Source of the DNA: Micromonospora sp. CP22
Lineage (GTDB): Bacteria > Actinomycetota > Actinomycetes > Mycobacteriales > Micromonosporaceae
DNA: 64,000 nt
Direction of reading: 5' to 3'
Assembly: GCF_009712475.1 (NCBI RefSeq)
Contig: NZ_VCJO01000002.1
Location: 496,001-560,000, forward strand
Both the position numbers and the translations under genes were made by a program. Positions 1 to 7,822 of this stretch are shown here, piece after piece. Every line of letters starts with the position of its first letter. Position 1 is the first letter of the stretch. The notes below the pieces were generated by a model. The model was not told the origin of the DNA. It was given only the letters and a program-made list of their open reading frames with translations, and did not search any database.

Positions 1-69
1 GGCTACGCCGCCACCGTGGTCGTGCCGGTCCCGGACCGCTTCCACCGCCTCTACCGGTTGATGGCCTGA
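1..69 (+). CDS. C-terminal end of a gene entering from the left
   Basis: Frame 1 is open from the first base to a TGA at 67-69 and encodes the last 22 residues of a protein ending in RLYRLMA. The codons are G/C-ending as in real genes here. The 5' part lies outside the window and the fragment has no diagnostic motif, so no function is given. It converges on the VOC gene that follows. Confidence 0.5.
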   Translation, partial: GYAATVVVPVPDRFHRLYRLMA

Positions 70-73
70 GCCG

Positions 74-463
74 TCAGACCTTCCACGGGTCGTAGGAGCC
101 GAACCCCCACACGTATCCCTCGATGTCGGCGCACGAGTAGGCCCGACCGCCGTGCGGCTGGTCGGTCGGCTCGTCGACGATGCGGGCACCGGCGGCGACG
201 GCCCGCGCCGCGTGCGCGTCGACGTCGTCGACGATCACGTAGACGCCGCCCGGCCGGTTCTGGTCGGCGTCCAGGGGTGCCGCGTCGTCACCGACAGAGT
301 CGATCATCAGCATGCCGGGGCCGTAGGTCAGTTCGGCGTGCGCCACCTTCCTCGGCCCCGCGTCGATCACCAGGCGGCGTTCGAATCCGAACGCCTCCAC
401 CAGCCAGTCGATCGCCTTCGGCGCGTCGTGGTAGGCCAGGACGTGGATGACTGTCGAGGACAT
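74..463 (-). CDS. VOC family protein (glyoxalase/bleomycin-resistance fold)
   Basis: A 129-residue protein with the repeated beta-alpha-beta-beta-beta pattern of the vicinal oxygen chelate superfamily. The second module carries the typical VDDVDAHAARAVAAGA and C-terminal GYVWGFGSYDPW segments. The ATG at 463 is chosen because AAAGGAG lies 5-10 bases upstream; a longer open frame to 772 only overlaps the permease. Substrate is not predictable: members include glyoxalases, dioxygenases and drug-binding resistance proteins. It lies 44 bases after the last gene of an ABC exporter on the same strand and is probably co-transcribed with it. It resembles the VOC gene at 3183-3581. Confidence 0.85.
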   Translation of the reverse strand: MSSTVIHVLAYHDAPKAIDWLVEAFGFERRLVIDAGPRKVAHAELTYGPGMLMIDSVGDDAAPLDADQNRPGGVYVIVDDVDAHAARAVAAGARIVDEPTDQPHGGRAYSCADIEGYVWGFGSYDPWKV

Positions 464-507
464 TCTCTTCTCCTTTGGTTTCGCCGCGCCGTTGGTTTCG
501 CCGCGAC

Positions 508-1293
508 TCAGCGGCGGAGCAACCGCGCCGTCCGGCGACCGGCCACGCCGACCGCCACCAGCGCGAGCACGAGCAGGTAGCCGATGCTGATTACGGTGTT
601 CCACCCCGGCGTGCCGACGGTGACGCCACGCAGAAGTTCGATGCCGTGATAGAGCGGGGTGCAGGCCACCAGGGCCTCCAGCACCGCCGGGTAGGTGCTC
701 ACCGGCACGTACGCGCCGGAGAAGAGCAACAGCGCGATCTGGGCCAGCGTCACGTAGTCGAAGTGCTGCCAACTCTTCATGTAGGTGGCCAGGGCGAGCC
801 CGACCGCGCCGAAGGTCACTCCCACCAGCACCGCGGCCGGCAGCGCCACCAGGGCCCGCAGCGGTGTGGTCACCCCGAGGGCGGTCATCACCACCAGGAA
901 CGCCGTGCTGTAGAGGGTGCCCCGGATGGTCGCCCAGCCCAGCTCACCCCAGGCGACCTCCACCGGCCGCAGCGGGGTGTTGAGTGCCGCCTCGTAGAGC
1001 CGGGCGTACTTGGCCTTGGTGAAGAAGTTCGTGGTGGCCTCGGCGACGGCGCCGTTCATCGCCGAGGCGGCAAGCATCGCCGGGGCGATGAACGTCAGGT
1101 AGGAGACCGAACGGTCACCGAGCGGCACGGTCGACACGAGGGAGCCGACACCCCACCCGAGTGCGACGAAGTAGAGCAGCGGCTCGACGAACGCCGAGGC
1201 GACCAGGAGCCAGTAGCCCTTCTTGGTGTGCAGCACCCGGACGTTGCGTCCGGTCACCGCGGCGGATCGAGCCAGGATCGCGGTCGACAGCAT
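508..1293 (-). CDS. ABC-2 type exporter permease, second subunit
   Basis: A 261-residue integral membrane protein with about six hydrophobic segments and the ABC2 permease pattern seen in daunorubicin DrrB-type exporters, including a conserved PLYHGIELLRG segment before the last helix. The start overlaps the stop of the preceding permease (TGATG at 1295-1291); a GTG at 1296 is an alternative. Together with the permease at 1293-2069 and the ATPase at 2070-3005 it would form a small-molecule or lipid exporter in the cytoplasmic membrane. Substrate unknown. Confidence 0.85.
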   Translation of the reverse strand: MLSTAILARSAAVTGRNVRVLHTKKGYWLLVASAFVEPLLYFVALGWGVGSLVSTVPLGDRSVSYLTFIAPAMLAASAMNGAVAEATTNFFTKAKYARLYEAALNTPLRPVEVAWGELGWATIRGTLYSTAFLVVMTALGVTTPLRALVALPAAVLVGVTFGAVGLALATYMKSWQHFDYVTLAQIALLLFSGAYVPVSTYPAVLEALVACTPLYHGIELLRGVTVGTPGWNTVISIGYLLVLALVAVGVAGRRTARLLRR

Positions 1294-2069
1294 CACGCCC
1301 CCAGACGTTCGGCGAACTGACGCCGGGCCAGCAGCAGGCCGCCGACCGCCCAGATCAGCAGGTAGCCCACGTGCGCCGGCACCGGCCAGGCGGTCTCGGT
1401 GGCCGCGGTCGCGGCCCGTGCCAGCTCGACTCCGTGCCACAACGGCGTTGCGAAGATCAACGGCTGCAACACCCCGGGTATCTCGGAGACCGGGAAGAAG
1501 ATCCCCGCGAACAGCATCATGGGCAGCAACACGAACCGGTTGACCATGGCCATCACCCCGGGGTCCTCGGCGGTGGCGGAGAACGCGCACATCGGGGCCG
1601 CCGTCGCCAGACCGACCAGGAGGCCGACCAGCGGGGCCAGCAACGCGCCCCACGACGAGACCGTGCCGAACACGACCATCACCACGAGGAAGGACACCGT
1701 CGCCACGAGCACCCGCAGCGCGGCGTACGCCAGATGACCCACCACCAGGTCGGACGGTCCGGGCGGGGCCGCCGCGATGACGTGGTACATCCGCTGCCAC
1801 CGGAAGTTGTTCATCACCGGGGTGGCCGAGTCCATCATGGCCACCTGCATCGCCGTGTGGGCCAGCAGACCGGGCGCGACGAACTCGGCGTACGGCACTC
1901 CGAGCACCGGAGTACGGTCGACGTACTCGCCGAGGACCACGCCGAGACCCAGCAGGAAGAGCACCGGGGTGAGGAACGAGCTGGCCAACGTGCCGCGCCA
2001 GGTCTGCCGGTAGCACGCCACGTGGTACTCGAAGACCGCCCGGCCACGGGTCAGGGCGCTGGTCGCCAT
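1293..2069 (-). CDS. ABC-2 type exporter permease, first subunit
   Basis: A 258-residue membrane protein of the ABC2 permease family (DrrB/NodJ-like), with about six membrane segments and the TPLWHGVELARA segment that is paralogous to TPLYHGIELLRG in the downstream permease. ATG at 2069 directly abuts the stop of the ATPase gene with no spacer, so the three genes are translationally linked. Two different permeases suggest a heterodimeric channel. It presumably exports a hydrophobic compound; the flanking VOC genes are compatible with a resistance role, but that is inference. Confidence 0.85.
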   Translation of the reverse strand: MATSALTRGRAVFEYHVACYRQTWRGTLASSFLTPVLFLLGLGVVLGEYVDRTPVLGVPYAEFVAPGLLAHTAMQVAMMDSATPVMNNFRWQRMYHVIAAAPPGPSDLVVGHLAYAALRVLVATVSFLVVMVVFGTVSSWGALLAPLVGLLVGLATAAPMCAFSATAEDPGVMAMVNRFVLLPMMLFAGIFFPVSEIPGVLQPLIFATPLWHGVELARAATAATETAWPVPAHVGYLLIWAVGGLLLARRQFAERLGA

Positions 2070-3005
2070 CTACGCCTCCACCAGGGTGCGACCGGTCAGT
2101 TTGAGGAAGACGTCCTCAAGGCTGGCCCGCCGGACCAACACCCCGGTCGGGGCGACACCACGGGCGTAGACGGCCGGCACGGTGGCGTCACCGTCGTCGA
2201 CGTAGAGCAGGATGCGGTCGGGCAGCACCTCGACCCGCTGGCCGACGTCGGTCAGCTTGTCGGCGTGGGCGTCGAGGTCGTCGCTGCCGAAACGAAGCTC
2301 GACCACCTCCCGTGGGGCGTGCTCCGTCACCAACGCCGCCGGTGCCCCCTCGGCCACGATCCGGCCCTCGTCGATGACGATCACCCGGTCGCACAGCTGC
2401 TCGGCCTCGTCGAGGTAGTGGGTCGTCAGCAGCAGCGTCACGCCGCGTCGCTTCAGCCGGAACAGCCGTTCCCACAGCAGGTGCCGGGCCTGCGGGTCCA
2501 GACCGCTGGTCGGCTCGTCCAGCATCAGCAGCTCGGGGTCGTTGACCAACGCACGCGCGATCGCCAGTCGGCGGCGCATGCCGCCGGAGAGCTGGTCCAT
2601 CCGGCTGTCGGCCCGGTCGGCGAGCTGCATGAATTCGAGCTGCGCGTCCGCCCGCTGGCGTGCCTCCGAGCGCGAGTAGCCGAAGTAGCGCGCGTAGGTG
2701 ACCAGGTTGTCCCGAACCGACAGGTCCATGTCGAGGCTGTCCTCCTGGGGACAAACCCCCAGGCGTTCCCGGATGGCCGGTCCGTCACGACGTGGATCGA
2801 GCCCGAGGACGGTCAACTCGCCATCGGTGATGTCGGTGACGCAGCCGATCATCCGCATGGTGGACGACTTGCCGGCACCGTTGGGCCCGAGGATGCCCAC
2901 GGCCTCGCCGCGGGCGACATCGAGATCGATACCGGCCACGGCAACCCGGTCGCCGTAACGTTTCACGAGTCCACGGGATCTGACCAGAGATGACTCGATG
3001 CTCAT
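2070..3005 (-). CDS. ABC exporter ATP-binding protein, DrrA/NodI type
   Basis: A 311-residue nucleotide-binding subunit. Walker A is GPNGAGKSS at residues 40-48, followed by the Q-loop (CPQEDSLD), signature LSGGMRRRL, Walker B LLMLDEPTSGLD and the H-loop TTHYLDEAEQL. The roughly 80-residue C-terminal extension is usual for the daunorubicin-resistance type. It energises the two ABC-2 permeases encoded immediately downstream. ATG at 3005; the gene diverges from the VOC gene at 3183, with a 177-base intergenic region that should hold both promoters. Confidence 0.93.
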   Translation of the reverse strand: MSIESSLVRSRGLVKRYGDRVAVAGIDLDVARGEAVGILGPNGAGKSSTMRMIGCVTDITDGELTVLGLDPRRDGPAIRERLGVCPQEDSLDMDLSVRDNLVTYARYFGYSRSEARQRADAQLEFMQLADRADSRMDQLSGGMRRRLAIARALVNDPELLMLDEPTSGLDPQARHLLWERLFRLKRRGVTLLLTTHYLDEAEQLCDRVIVIDEGRIVAEGAPAALVTEHAPREVVELRFGSDDLDAHADKLTDVGQRVEVLPDRILLYVDDGDATVPAVYARGVAPTGVLVRRASLEDVFLKLTGRTLVEA

Positions 3006-3182
3006 GCGTCCATGCTCAACCGGGACCGGTACCGGCGGTCAAGGTGAACGTTCGACTGCGCAGCCGAGGCAGTCGAACGGCCCGGCGGCGTCGGCCCGCG
3101 TTCGGCAGCGACGCTTGCGGCCTTCCCGGTGGCCGGCCGTACGGTGACGGCCTGCTACTGCCCCGACTGGGAAGGACCGACC

Positions 3183-3581
3183 ATGCCGGACACGATCGTA
3201 CGCGGCCGGATCATGTTGATGATGTACGACGACATCGCGGCCGCCCATGACTACCTGGTCGAGGTCTTCGGACTGGAGGCCGGTGTGGTGATCCGGGACG
3301 ACCAGGGCCGCGTCGATCACGGTGAGGTGACCGCCGGCGACGGTGTCATCTGGCTGCACCCGGTGCAGGAGGACATGAAGCTCGCCCCGCCCAGCTCCGT
3401 CGGCGCGGCCACCGCGAGCATGGCCATCCTCGTCGACGACGTCGACGCCCACTTCCGGCACGCCCGCGAGAAGGGTGCCGCGATCGAACACGAGCCGGTC
3501 GACCAGGAGTACGGCTACCGCGAGTACAGCGCGCGGGACCCGGAGGGCCACCTCTGGTCGTTCATGAAAGCTCTCTCCTGA
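3183..3581 (+). CDS. VOC family protein (glyoxalase/bleomycin-resistance fold)
   Basis: A 132-residue vicinal-oxygen-chelate protein with IMLMMYDDIAAAHDYLVEVFG at the N-terminal module and a C-terminal module with LVDDVDAHFRHAREKGA and DPEGHLWSFMKA. These align with the VOC protein at 74-463 (VDDVDAH and EGxxWxF in both), so the two are paralogous. ATG at 3183 is favoured by GAAGGA at 3171-3176; an upstream start at 3129 lacks a ribosome site. It is divergent from the DrrA-type ATPase. Function could be drug binding or sequestration, or a metabolic lyase/dioxygenase. Confidence 0.82.
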   Translation: MPDTIVRGRIMLMMYDDIAAAHDYLVEVFGLEAGVVIRDDQGRVDHGEVTAGDGVIWLHPVQEDMKLAPPSSVGAATASMAILVDDVDAHFRHAREKGAAIEHEPVDQEYGYREYSARDPEGHLWSFMKALS

Positions 3582-3600
3582 CGTAGGAGAACCAACGGAC

Positions 3601-3651
3601 CGGGCCGCCGGTGACGAGGTGTTCGAAGAACCTCGCCCACCGGTCGGCCCG
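3601..3651. terminator. Long imperfect hairpin between convergent genes
   Basis: Three stem blocks nest: 3601-3607 with 3645-3651, 3608-3613 with 3638-3643, and 3615-3620 with 3630-3635, around a loop at 3621-3629, with only small bulges. It lies between the stop of the VOC gene (3581) and the stop of the convergent acyl-CoA dehydrogenase (3694), which is where a bidirectional terminator is expected. There is no clear T-tract. Confidence 0.6.
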
Positions 3652-3693
3652 TACCGCTTGAGCGCCGAGGTCCCGACGCTCCCCCGCTGTCGC

Positions 3694-4722
3694 TCAGCGC
3701 GCCTCACCCGCGAACACGACATCGGCGATCGCGGCCAGCGACTCCTTCGACCCGCCGGTCGACAGGGCCCGGCGATACCACCAGTGCACCGGGAACTCCC
3801 AGGTGACTCCCATCGCACCGAACACCCCAACGGCCGCCTCGCAGGTCAGCACCGCTGCCCGGCGGGCGGCCACGACCGCGCTGGCGGTGGCGTCCGCCGG
3901 TCCCCCCGCCGGTCCGTCGTGGGCCGCAGCGGCCCGCCAGACCAGTGACCGCGCCAGTTCGACATCGGCGTAGCACTCCGCCAACCGGTGACTCACCGCC
4001 TGGTAGGAGCCGATCGGCCGACCGAACTGGGTACGGACCTTGGCGTGCTCCACGGCGAACTCCAGCGCCCGCTCAGCCACCCCGACCGCCTCGGCGGCGA
4101 GCAGCACGGCCGCCCGATCCCGGATCCGCGCCAGCAAACCGGCGGCGTCGGGCGGACCGGCCAGCAGCCGCGCCCGCGTACCGTCGAAGGTGAGATCGCT
4201 GACCACCCGCAACGGATCGATGCCCTCGGCCGGGGCACAGACCGGGCCGGTCGGGCCAGCCGGCACGGCGAACAGCGCCACCTCGCCGTCGGCGACGGCG
4301 ACGACGACGAACTCGGTCGCCGGGGCGGCGTCGACAGCCGACGCCACGCCGTCGATCCGCCAGCCACCGGAGTCCCGGCTCGCGGCCGGCACCGTCGCAC
4401 CGCCGCCCTGACCGTCCACCATGGTCGCCGGTCCGGGCGGTGACTCACCCGCCGCGTGATACGCCGGCAGCGCCAGCCCGACCGTCGTCCACCAGGGCAC
4501 CGGCAGCAGCGCGTACCCGAGTTCCCCGGCCAGCAGGGTCAGCTCCACCGCCGACAGCTCGGGATCCACCCACCCCTGCCGGATCAACTCGGGCCAGGTG
4601 CCGCTGGCCCACCCGCCGTTGTCGGCCAGTACGGCGACGGTCGCGGGCGAACAGGCCGCACGTAGGAACCGGCGCGCCGCCTCCCGCAGGTCGAGCTGAT
4701 CGCGGGTGAGAGTCAGATCCAC
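3694..4722 (-). CDS. Acyl-CoA dehydrogenase family protein lacking the catalytic Glu
   Basis: A 342-residue acyl-CoA dehydrogenase fold protein: N-terminal helical domain, central beta domain, and C-terminal FAD-binding helices with VRTQFGRPIGSYQAVSHRLAE. At the position where active enzymes carry (Y/I)EGGTSE the sequence reads STGGSKESLA, so the catalytic glutamate is missing. GTG start at 4722. It follows the acyl-CoA dehydrogenase at 4799-5935 by 76 bases on the same strand. Such unequal pairs in actinobacteria (for example the FadE pairs of steroid side-chain catabolism) form alpha2beta2 enzymes, and this would be the non-catalytic, FAD-partner subunit. Confidence 0.85.
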   Translation of the reverse strand: MDLTLTRDQLDLREAARRFLRAACSPATVAVLADNGGWASGTWPELIRQGWVDPELSAVELTLLAGELGYALLPVPWWTTVGLALPAYHAAGESPPGPATMVDGQGGGATVPAASRDSGGWRIDGVASAVDAAPATEFVVVAVADGEVALFAVPAGPTGPVCAPAEGIDPLRVVSDLTFDGTRARLLAGPPDAAGLLARIRDRAAVLLAAEAVGVAERALEFAVEHAKVRTQFGRPIGSYQAVSHRLAECYADVELARSLVWRAAAAHDGPAGGPADATASAVVAARRAAVLTCEAAVGVFGAMGVTWEFPVHWWYRRALSTGGSKESLAAIADVVFAGEAR

Positions 4723-4798
4723 CAGTCCACCTCCGGCTCCTCGTTGCCTGTCGGGCTTAGCTCCTGTGTCGAAGCCGGCCAGGGACTTCCACCAGGCC

Positions 4799-5935
4799 CT
4801 ACCGCGACCGGGGCAGGCCGAGCACCCGCTCGGCCACGATGCCGCGCAGGATCTCGGAGGTGCCTCCCTCGATCGTCGACGTCCGGCTGCACAGCAGTTC
4901 CCGCTCCCAGTGGGCCCGCCAGGGCGACCGTGGTGCGGCCACCTCGAAGCCGAGGGCGCACACCCGCTGGTCCACCTCGGACCAACGGAGTTTCAGCACC
5001 GTCGCCTCGGGAGCCGGATCGCCGCCCTGCGCGGAGGCCACCGCCCGGTGCGCGGTGCACCGCAGCGCCTCCACCTCCACGTACAGGGCCGCCACCTGCT
5101 CGCGGACCGAACGGTCCCGGTCGACACCGGCCGCCACCACGGTCCGCCGCAGCCGGTCGAACTGCACGGCCAGCCGGGCGACGAGGGTCACGGCGAGGGT
5201 GCCGCGCTCGTGGGCGAGGGTGGTCATGGCCACCCGCCAGCCGCCGTCCACCGGGCCGACCGCCGCCGACTCGGGCACCGCCACGTCGGTGAGGGTGATC
5301 CGGCTGAAGGCGGCGTCACCGGAGATCCGACGCAACGGCTGGACCGTCACGCCCGGCGTCGACATGTCGACGAGGAAACAGGTCAGGCCGTCGTGTCGAC
5401 CCGCCGACCCGCTGGTACGGGCCAGCAACATGCAGGCATCGGCGCTGTCGGCGTACGAGGACCAGACCTTCTCCCCGGTGATGCGGTAGCCGCCGTCCGG
5501 AGCCGGGATCGCCCGGGTGCGGATGGCGGCGAGGTCCGAGCCGGCCTCCGGTTCCGAGAAGCCCTGGCAGAACAGGGTGTCGCCACGGAGGATCCCCGGC
5601 AGGTAGGTGTCGCGCTGGGCGGCCGTGCCGTGGCGGATCACCGTCGGCCCCACCATGTTGAGTCCGACGAGATTGGCGTGGTCGGGTGCACCGGCTCGGG
5701 CCGACTCCGCGACGAAGATCTCCTGGATGGCCGGTGGTGCGCCACGACCGCCGTACGCGACCGGCCAGGCCAGCCCGGCGTACCCGCCTGCCCAGAGCGT
5801 CCGGTTCCACGCGCGTAGTTGCTCCGGGGTCCATCGGCGGGTGCCCACCTCCGGCGCGGGCGGCAGGTGTTCACGCAGCCAGACCAGCAGGTTCTTCCGG
5901 AACTCCGCCTCCTGCTCGTCATCGTGCAGCCGCAT
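4799..5935 (-). CDS. Acyl-CoA dehydrogenase, catalytic subunit of a probable pair
   Basis: A 378-residue acyl-CoA dehydrogenase. It has FCQGFSEPEAGSDLA (FAD/substrate-binding signature), ITGEKVWSSYADSADACMLLART, and C-terminal STIEGGTSEILRGIVAERVLG in which the Glu of IEGGT is the expected catalytic base. It would oxidise an acyl-CoA to the 2-enoyl-CoA, passing electrons to ETF. ATG at 5935. With the catalytically defective partner at 3694-4722 it probably makes a heteromeric dehydrogenase for a bulky or unusual acyl-CoA; substrate unknown. Confidence 0.9.
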   Translation of the reverse strand: MRLHDDEQEAEFRKNLLVWLREHLPPAPEVGTRRWTPEQLRAWNRTLWAGGYAGLAWPVAYGGRGAPPAIQEIFVAESARAGAPDHANLVGLNMVGPTVIRHGTAAQRDTYLPGILRGDTLFCQGFSEPEAGSDLAAIRTRAIPAPDGGYRITGEKVWSSYADSADACMLLARTSGSAGRHDGLTCFLVDMSTPGVTVQPLRRISGDAAFSRITLTDVAVPESAAVGPVDGGWRVAMTTLAHERGTLAVTLVARLAVQFDRLRRTVVAAGVDRDRSVREQVAALYVEVEALRCTAHRAVASAQGGDPAPEATVLKLRWSEVDQRVCALGFEVAAPRSPWRAHWERELLCSRTSTIEGGTSEILRGIVAERVLGLPRSR

Positions 5936-6010
5936 GGCGGCCGATGCTAGGCGACACTGTGCGTGTGCGGGAATCCGTGCGTACGAACGGTTCCGGCCAC
6001 CTCGTCGGGG

Positions 6011-7822
6011 TCAGCCGCTGCGGTAGCCGGCCGCCTGGATCGCGTACAGCTCGGCGTACCGGCCGCCAGCGGCCATCAACTCCTCGTGGCTGCCCACCTC
6101 CGCCACCCGGGCCCCGTTGAGCACCACGATCACGTCGGCCATCCGGGCGGTGGAGAACCGGTGCGAGACGAGGACGGTGACCCGTCCGGTTCCGGTGTCG
6201 CTGCGCGCGCCGGCCGCGTACCGTTCGAACAGGGCGTGCTCGGTCTCCGCGTCCAGCGCCGCAGTCGGCTCGTCGAGCACCAGCAGCAACGGTTGGTCCC
6301 GCATGAACCCACGCGCCAGCGCGACCTTCTGCCACTGTCCGAAGGAGACTTCGACGCCGTCCGGCCATTCCTTACCCAACTGGGTGTCCAGGCCCCGGGG
6401 CAGCGCGGCGACCACCTCGTCGGCACCGGCCCGCGCCACCGCGCCGACGATCGCGGGCTCCTGCTCGACCCGGGGCAGGTCACCCACGCCGATCGCCTGC
6501 CCGGCGCGCAGCTCGAAACGGTAGAAGTCCTGGTACGCACCGGCCAGCCGGGTACGCCAGGACTCCGCCGAGATGGTGTCGAGGTCACGGCCGTCGACCA
6601 GGATGCGGCCGCTGGTCGGCGAGTAGAACTTCGACAACAGCTTGATCAGGGTGCTCTTGCCGGCACCGTTCTCGCCGACCAACGCCACCACGGACCCGGC
6701 CGGCAGCGTCAACGTCACGTCTTCGAGCGCCAGCCGGTCGCTGTTGGGGTAGGCGAACGAGACGTTCTCCAGTCGGATCCCGTCGACGAGGCGATCGGGA
6801 GCGGGAGCCTCGGCATCCCGGTCGAAGGACGCCACGTAGTCCTCCAGCCAGCTGAGCCGACGGGCACCGTCGATCCACATGCCGCGCAGGAAGCCGATCT
6901 CCCCCACCGTCGCGCTGACGTACGCGGACAGCCGGGCACCGGCAGCCAGCACCAACAGCACATCGCCCGCCGGTGCCCGCAGCACCTCCGCGACGTAGGC
7001 GATGGCGCCCACGTAGCCCAGCCCGAACACGATCCAGGCGAACGAGTGCCACACCGCCGACCTGTTCCGGGGGCGGGCGACAATCGCGTACCACCTGTCC
7101 CAGGCCGCGCGGCGCTCCCGGCTCAGCCGTGGGCCGACGCCGCTGACCCGTACCTCCTTGGCCGGCCCGGCGGTGGTCGCGGTGACGTAGAGGTGCCGGG
7201 CCAGCCGCCCGGCGGCGGCGGCCTGCTCGTGGGCGGCCTGCTCGACAGCCGGACGCCAGCCGGCCATGGCCAGGGTCGGAACGGCGAACACCGCCAGCAG
7301 GATCAACACCGGGCTGATCGAGGCGAGCAGCGCGAGGGTGATGACCAGCCGCAGGATCCAGCCCAGCGTGGTGAACACCGACAGGTACATGTGGTCGAGC
7401 ACGAAGACCTGGTCCCGCAGCACGGCCAGCCGGTCGAGGTAGTCCGGCCGTTCGTGGTGGGCGATGGTGGACACCCGGGCCTGTAGCCGGGCGACGTGCG
7501 ACTCCAGCTCGATCGTCACCCGATCGCGGAACCGGCGCTGTACCCGAGCCGAGATCACCGACAGGAACCAGGTCAGCGCCGCGGACGCACCCAGACCGAT
7601 CAGCGCCGCGTAGATCCATCGCCGGTCACCCGTCTGCACACCGTCGCTGAGCAGCTTCAGCCAGAGCGCGAACAGCGCATCCGGTACCGCCGCCAGCAGC
7701 GCGATCCCCAGCGCGGCGAGCATCAACCGGGGCTCGTGGCGTAGACCGAACCGGCACACCCGCCACATCGACCGCAACGGCGGCGGCAGTGGGACCTCCC
7801 GCTCAGGCGAGGACATCGTCAC
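6011..7822 (-). CDS. ABC exporter, fused membrane and ATPase domains, degenerate signature
   Basis: A 603-residue type IV ABC exporter half. Transmembrane segments fill residues 35-330; the nucleotide-binding domain has Walker A GENGAGKST at 383-391, Walker B LLLVLDEPTAALD at about 511-523 and SHRFST for the H-loop. The C-loop, normally LSGGQ, reads VSFGQWQK at 492-499. The GTG at 7822 (or ATG at 7816) lies inside the 3' end of the upstream ABC gene, an overlap of up to 20 bases that implies a heterodimer. Substrate unknown; this arrangement is common for peptide or lipid exporters. Confidence 0.9.
   Translation of the reverse strand: MTMSSPEREVPLPPPLRSMWRVCRFGLRHEPRLMLAALGIALLAAVPDALFALWLKLLSDGVQTGDRRWIYAALIGLGASAALTWFLSVISARVQRRFRDRVTIELESHVARLQARVSTIAHHERPDYLDRLAVLRDQVFVLDHMYLSVFTTLGWILRLVITLALLASISPVLILLAVFAVPTLAMAGWRPAVEQAAHEQAAAAGRLARHLYVTATTAGPAKEVRVSGVGPRLSRERRAAWDRWYAIVARPRNRSAVWHSFAWIVFGLGYVGAIAYVAEVLRAPAGDVLLVLAAGARLSAYVSATVGEIGFLRGMWIDGARRLSWLEDYVASFDRDAEAPAPDRLVDGIRLENVSFAYPNSDRLALEDVTLTLPAGSVVALVGENGAGKSTLIKLLSKFYSPTSGRILVDGRDLDTISAESWRTRLAGAYQDFYRFELRAGQAIGVGDLPRVEQEPAIVGAVARAGADEVVAALPRGLDTQLGKEWPDGVEVSFGQWQKVALARGFMRDQPLLLVLDEPTAALDAETEHALFERYAAGARSDTGTGRVTVLVSHRFSTARMADVIVVLNGARVAEVGSHEELMAAGGRYAELYAIQAAGYRSG

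Noticed and set aside
1161-2993. 610-codon open frame on the plus strand across the ABC exporter genes
   Set aside because: It is antisense to two recognisable genes (permease and ATPase), lacks any domain, and is a typical mirror frame in high-GC DNA.
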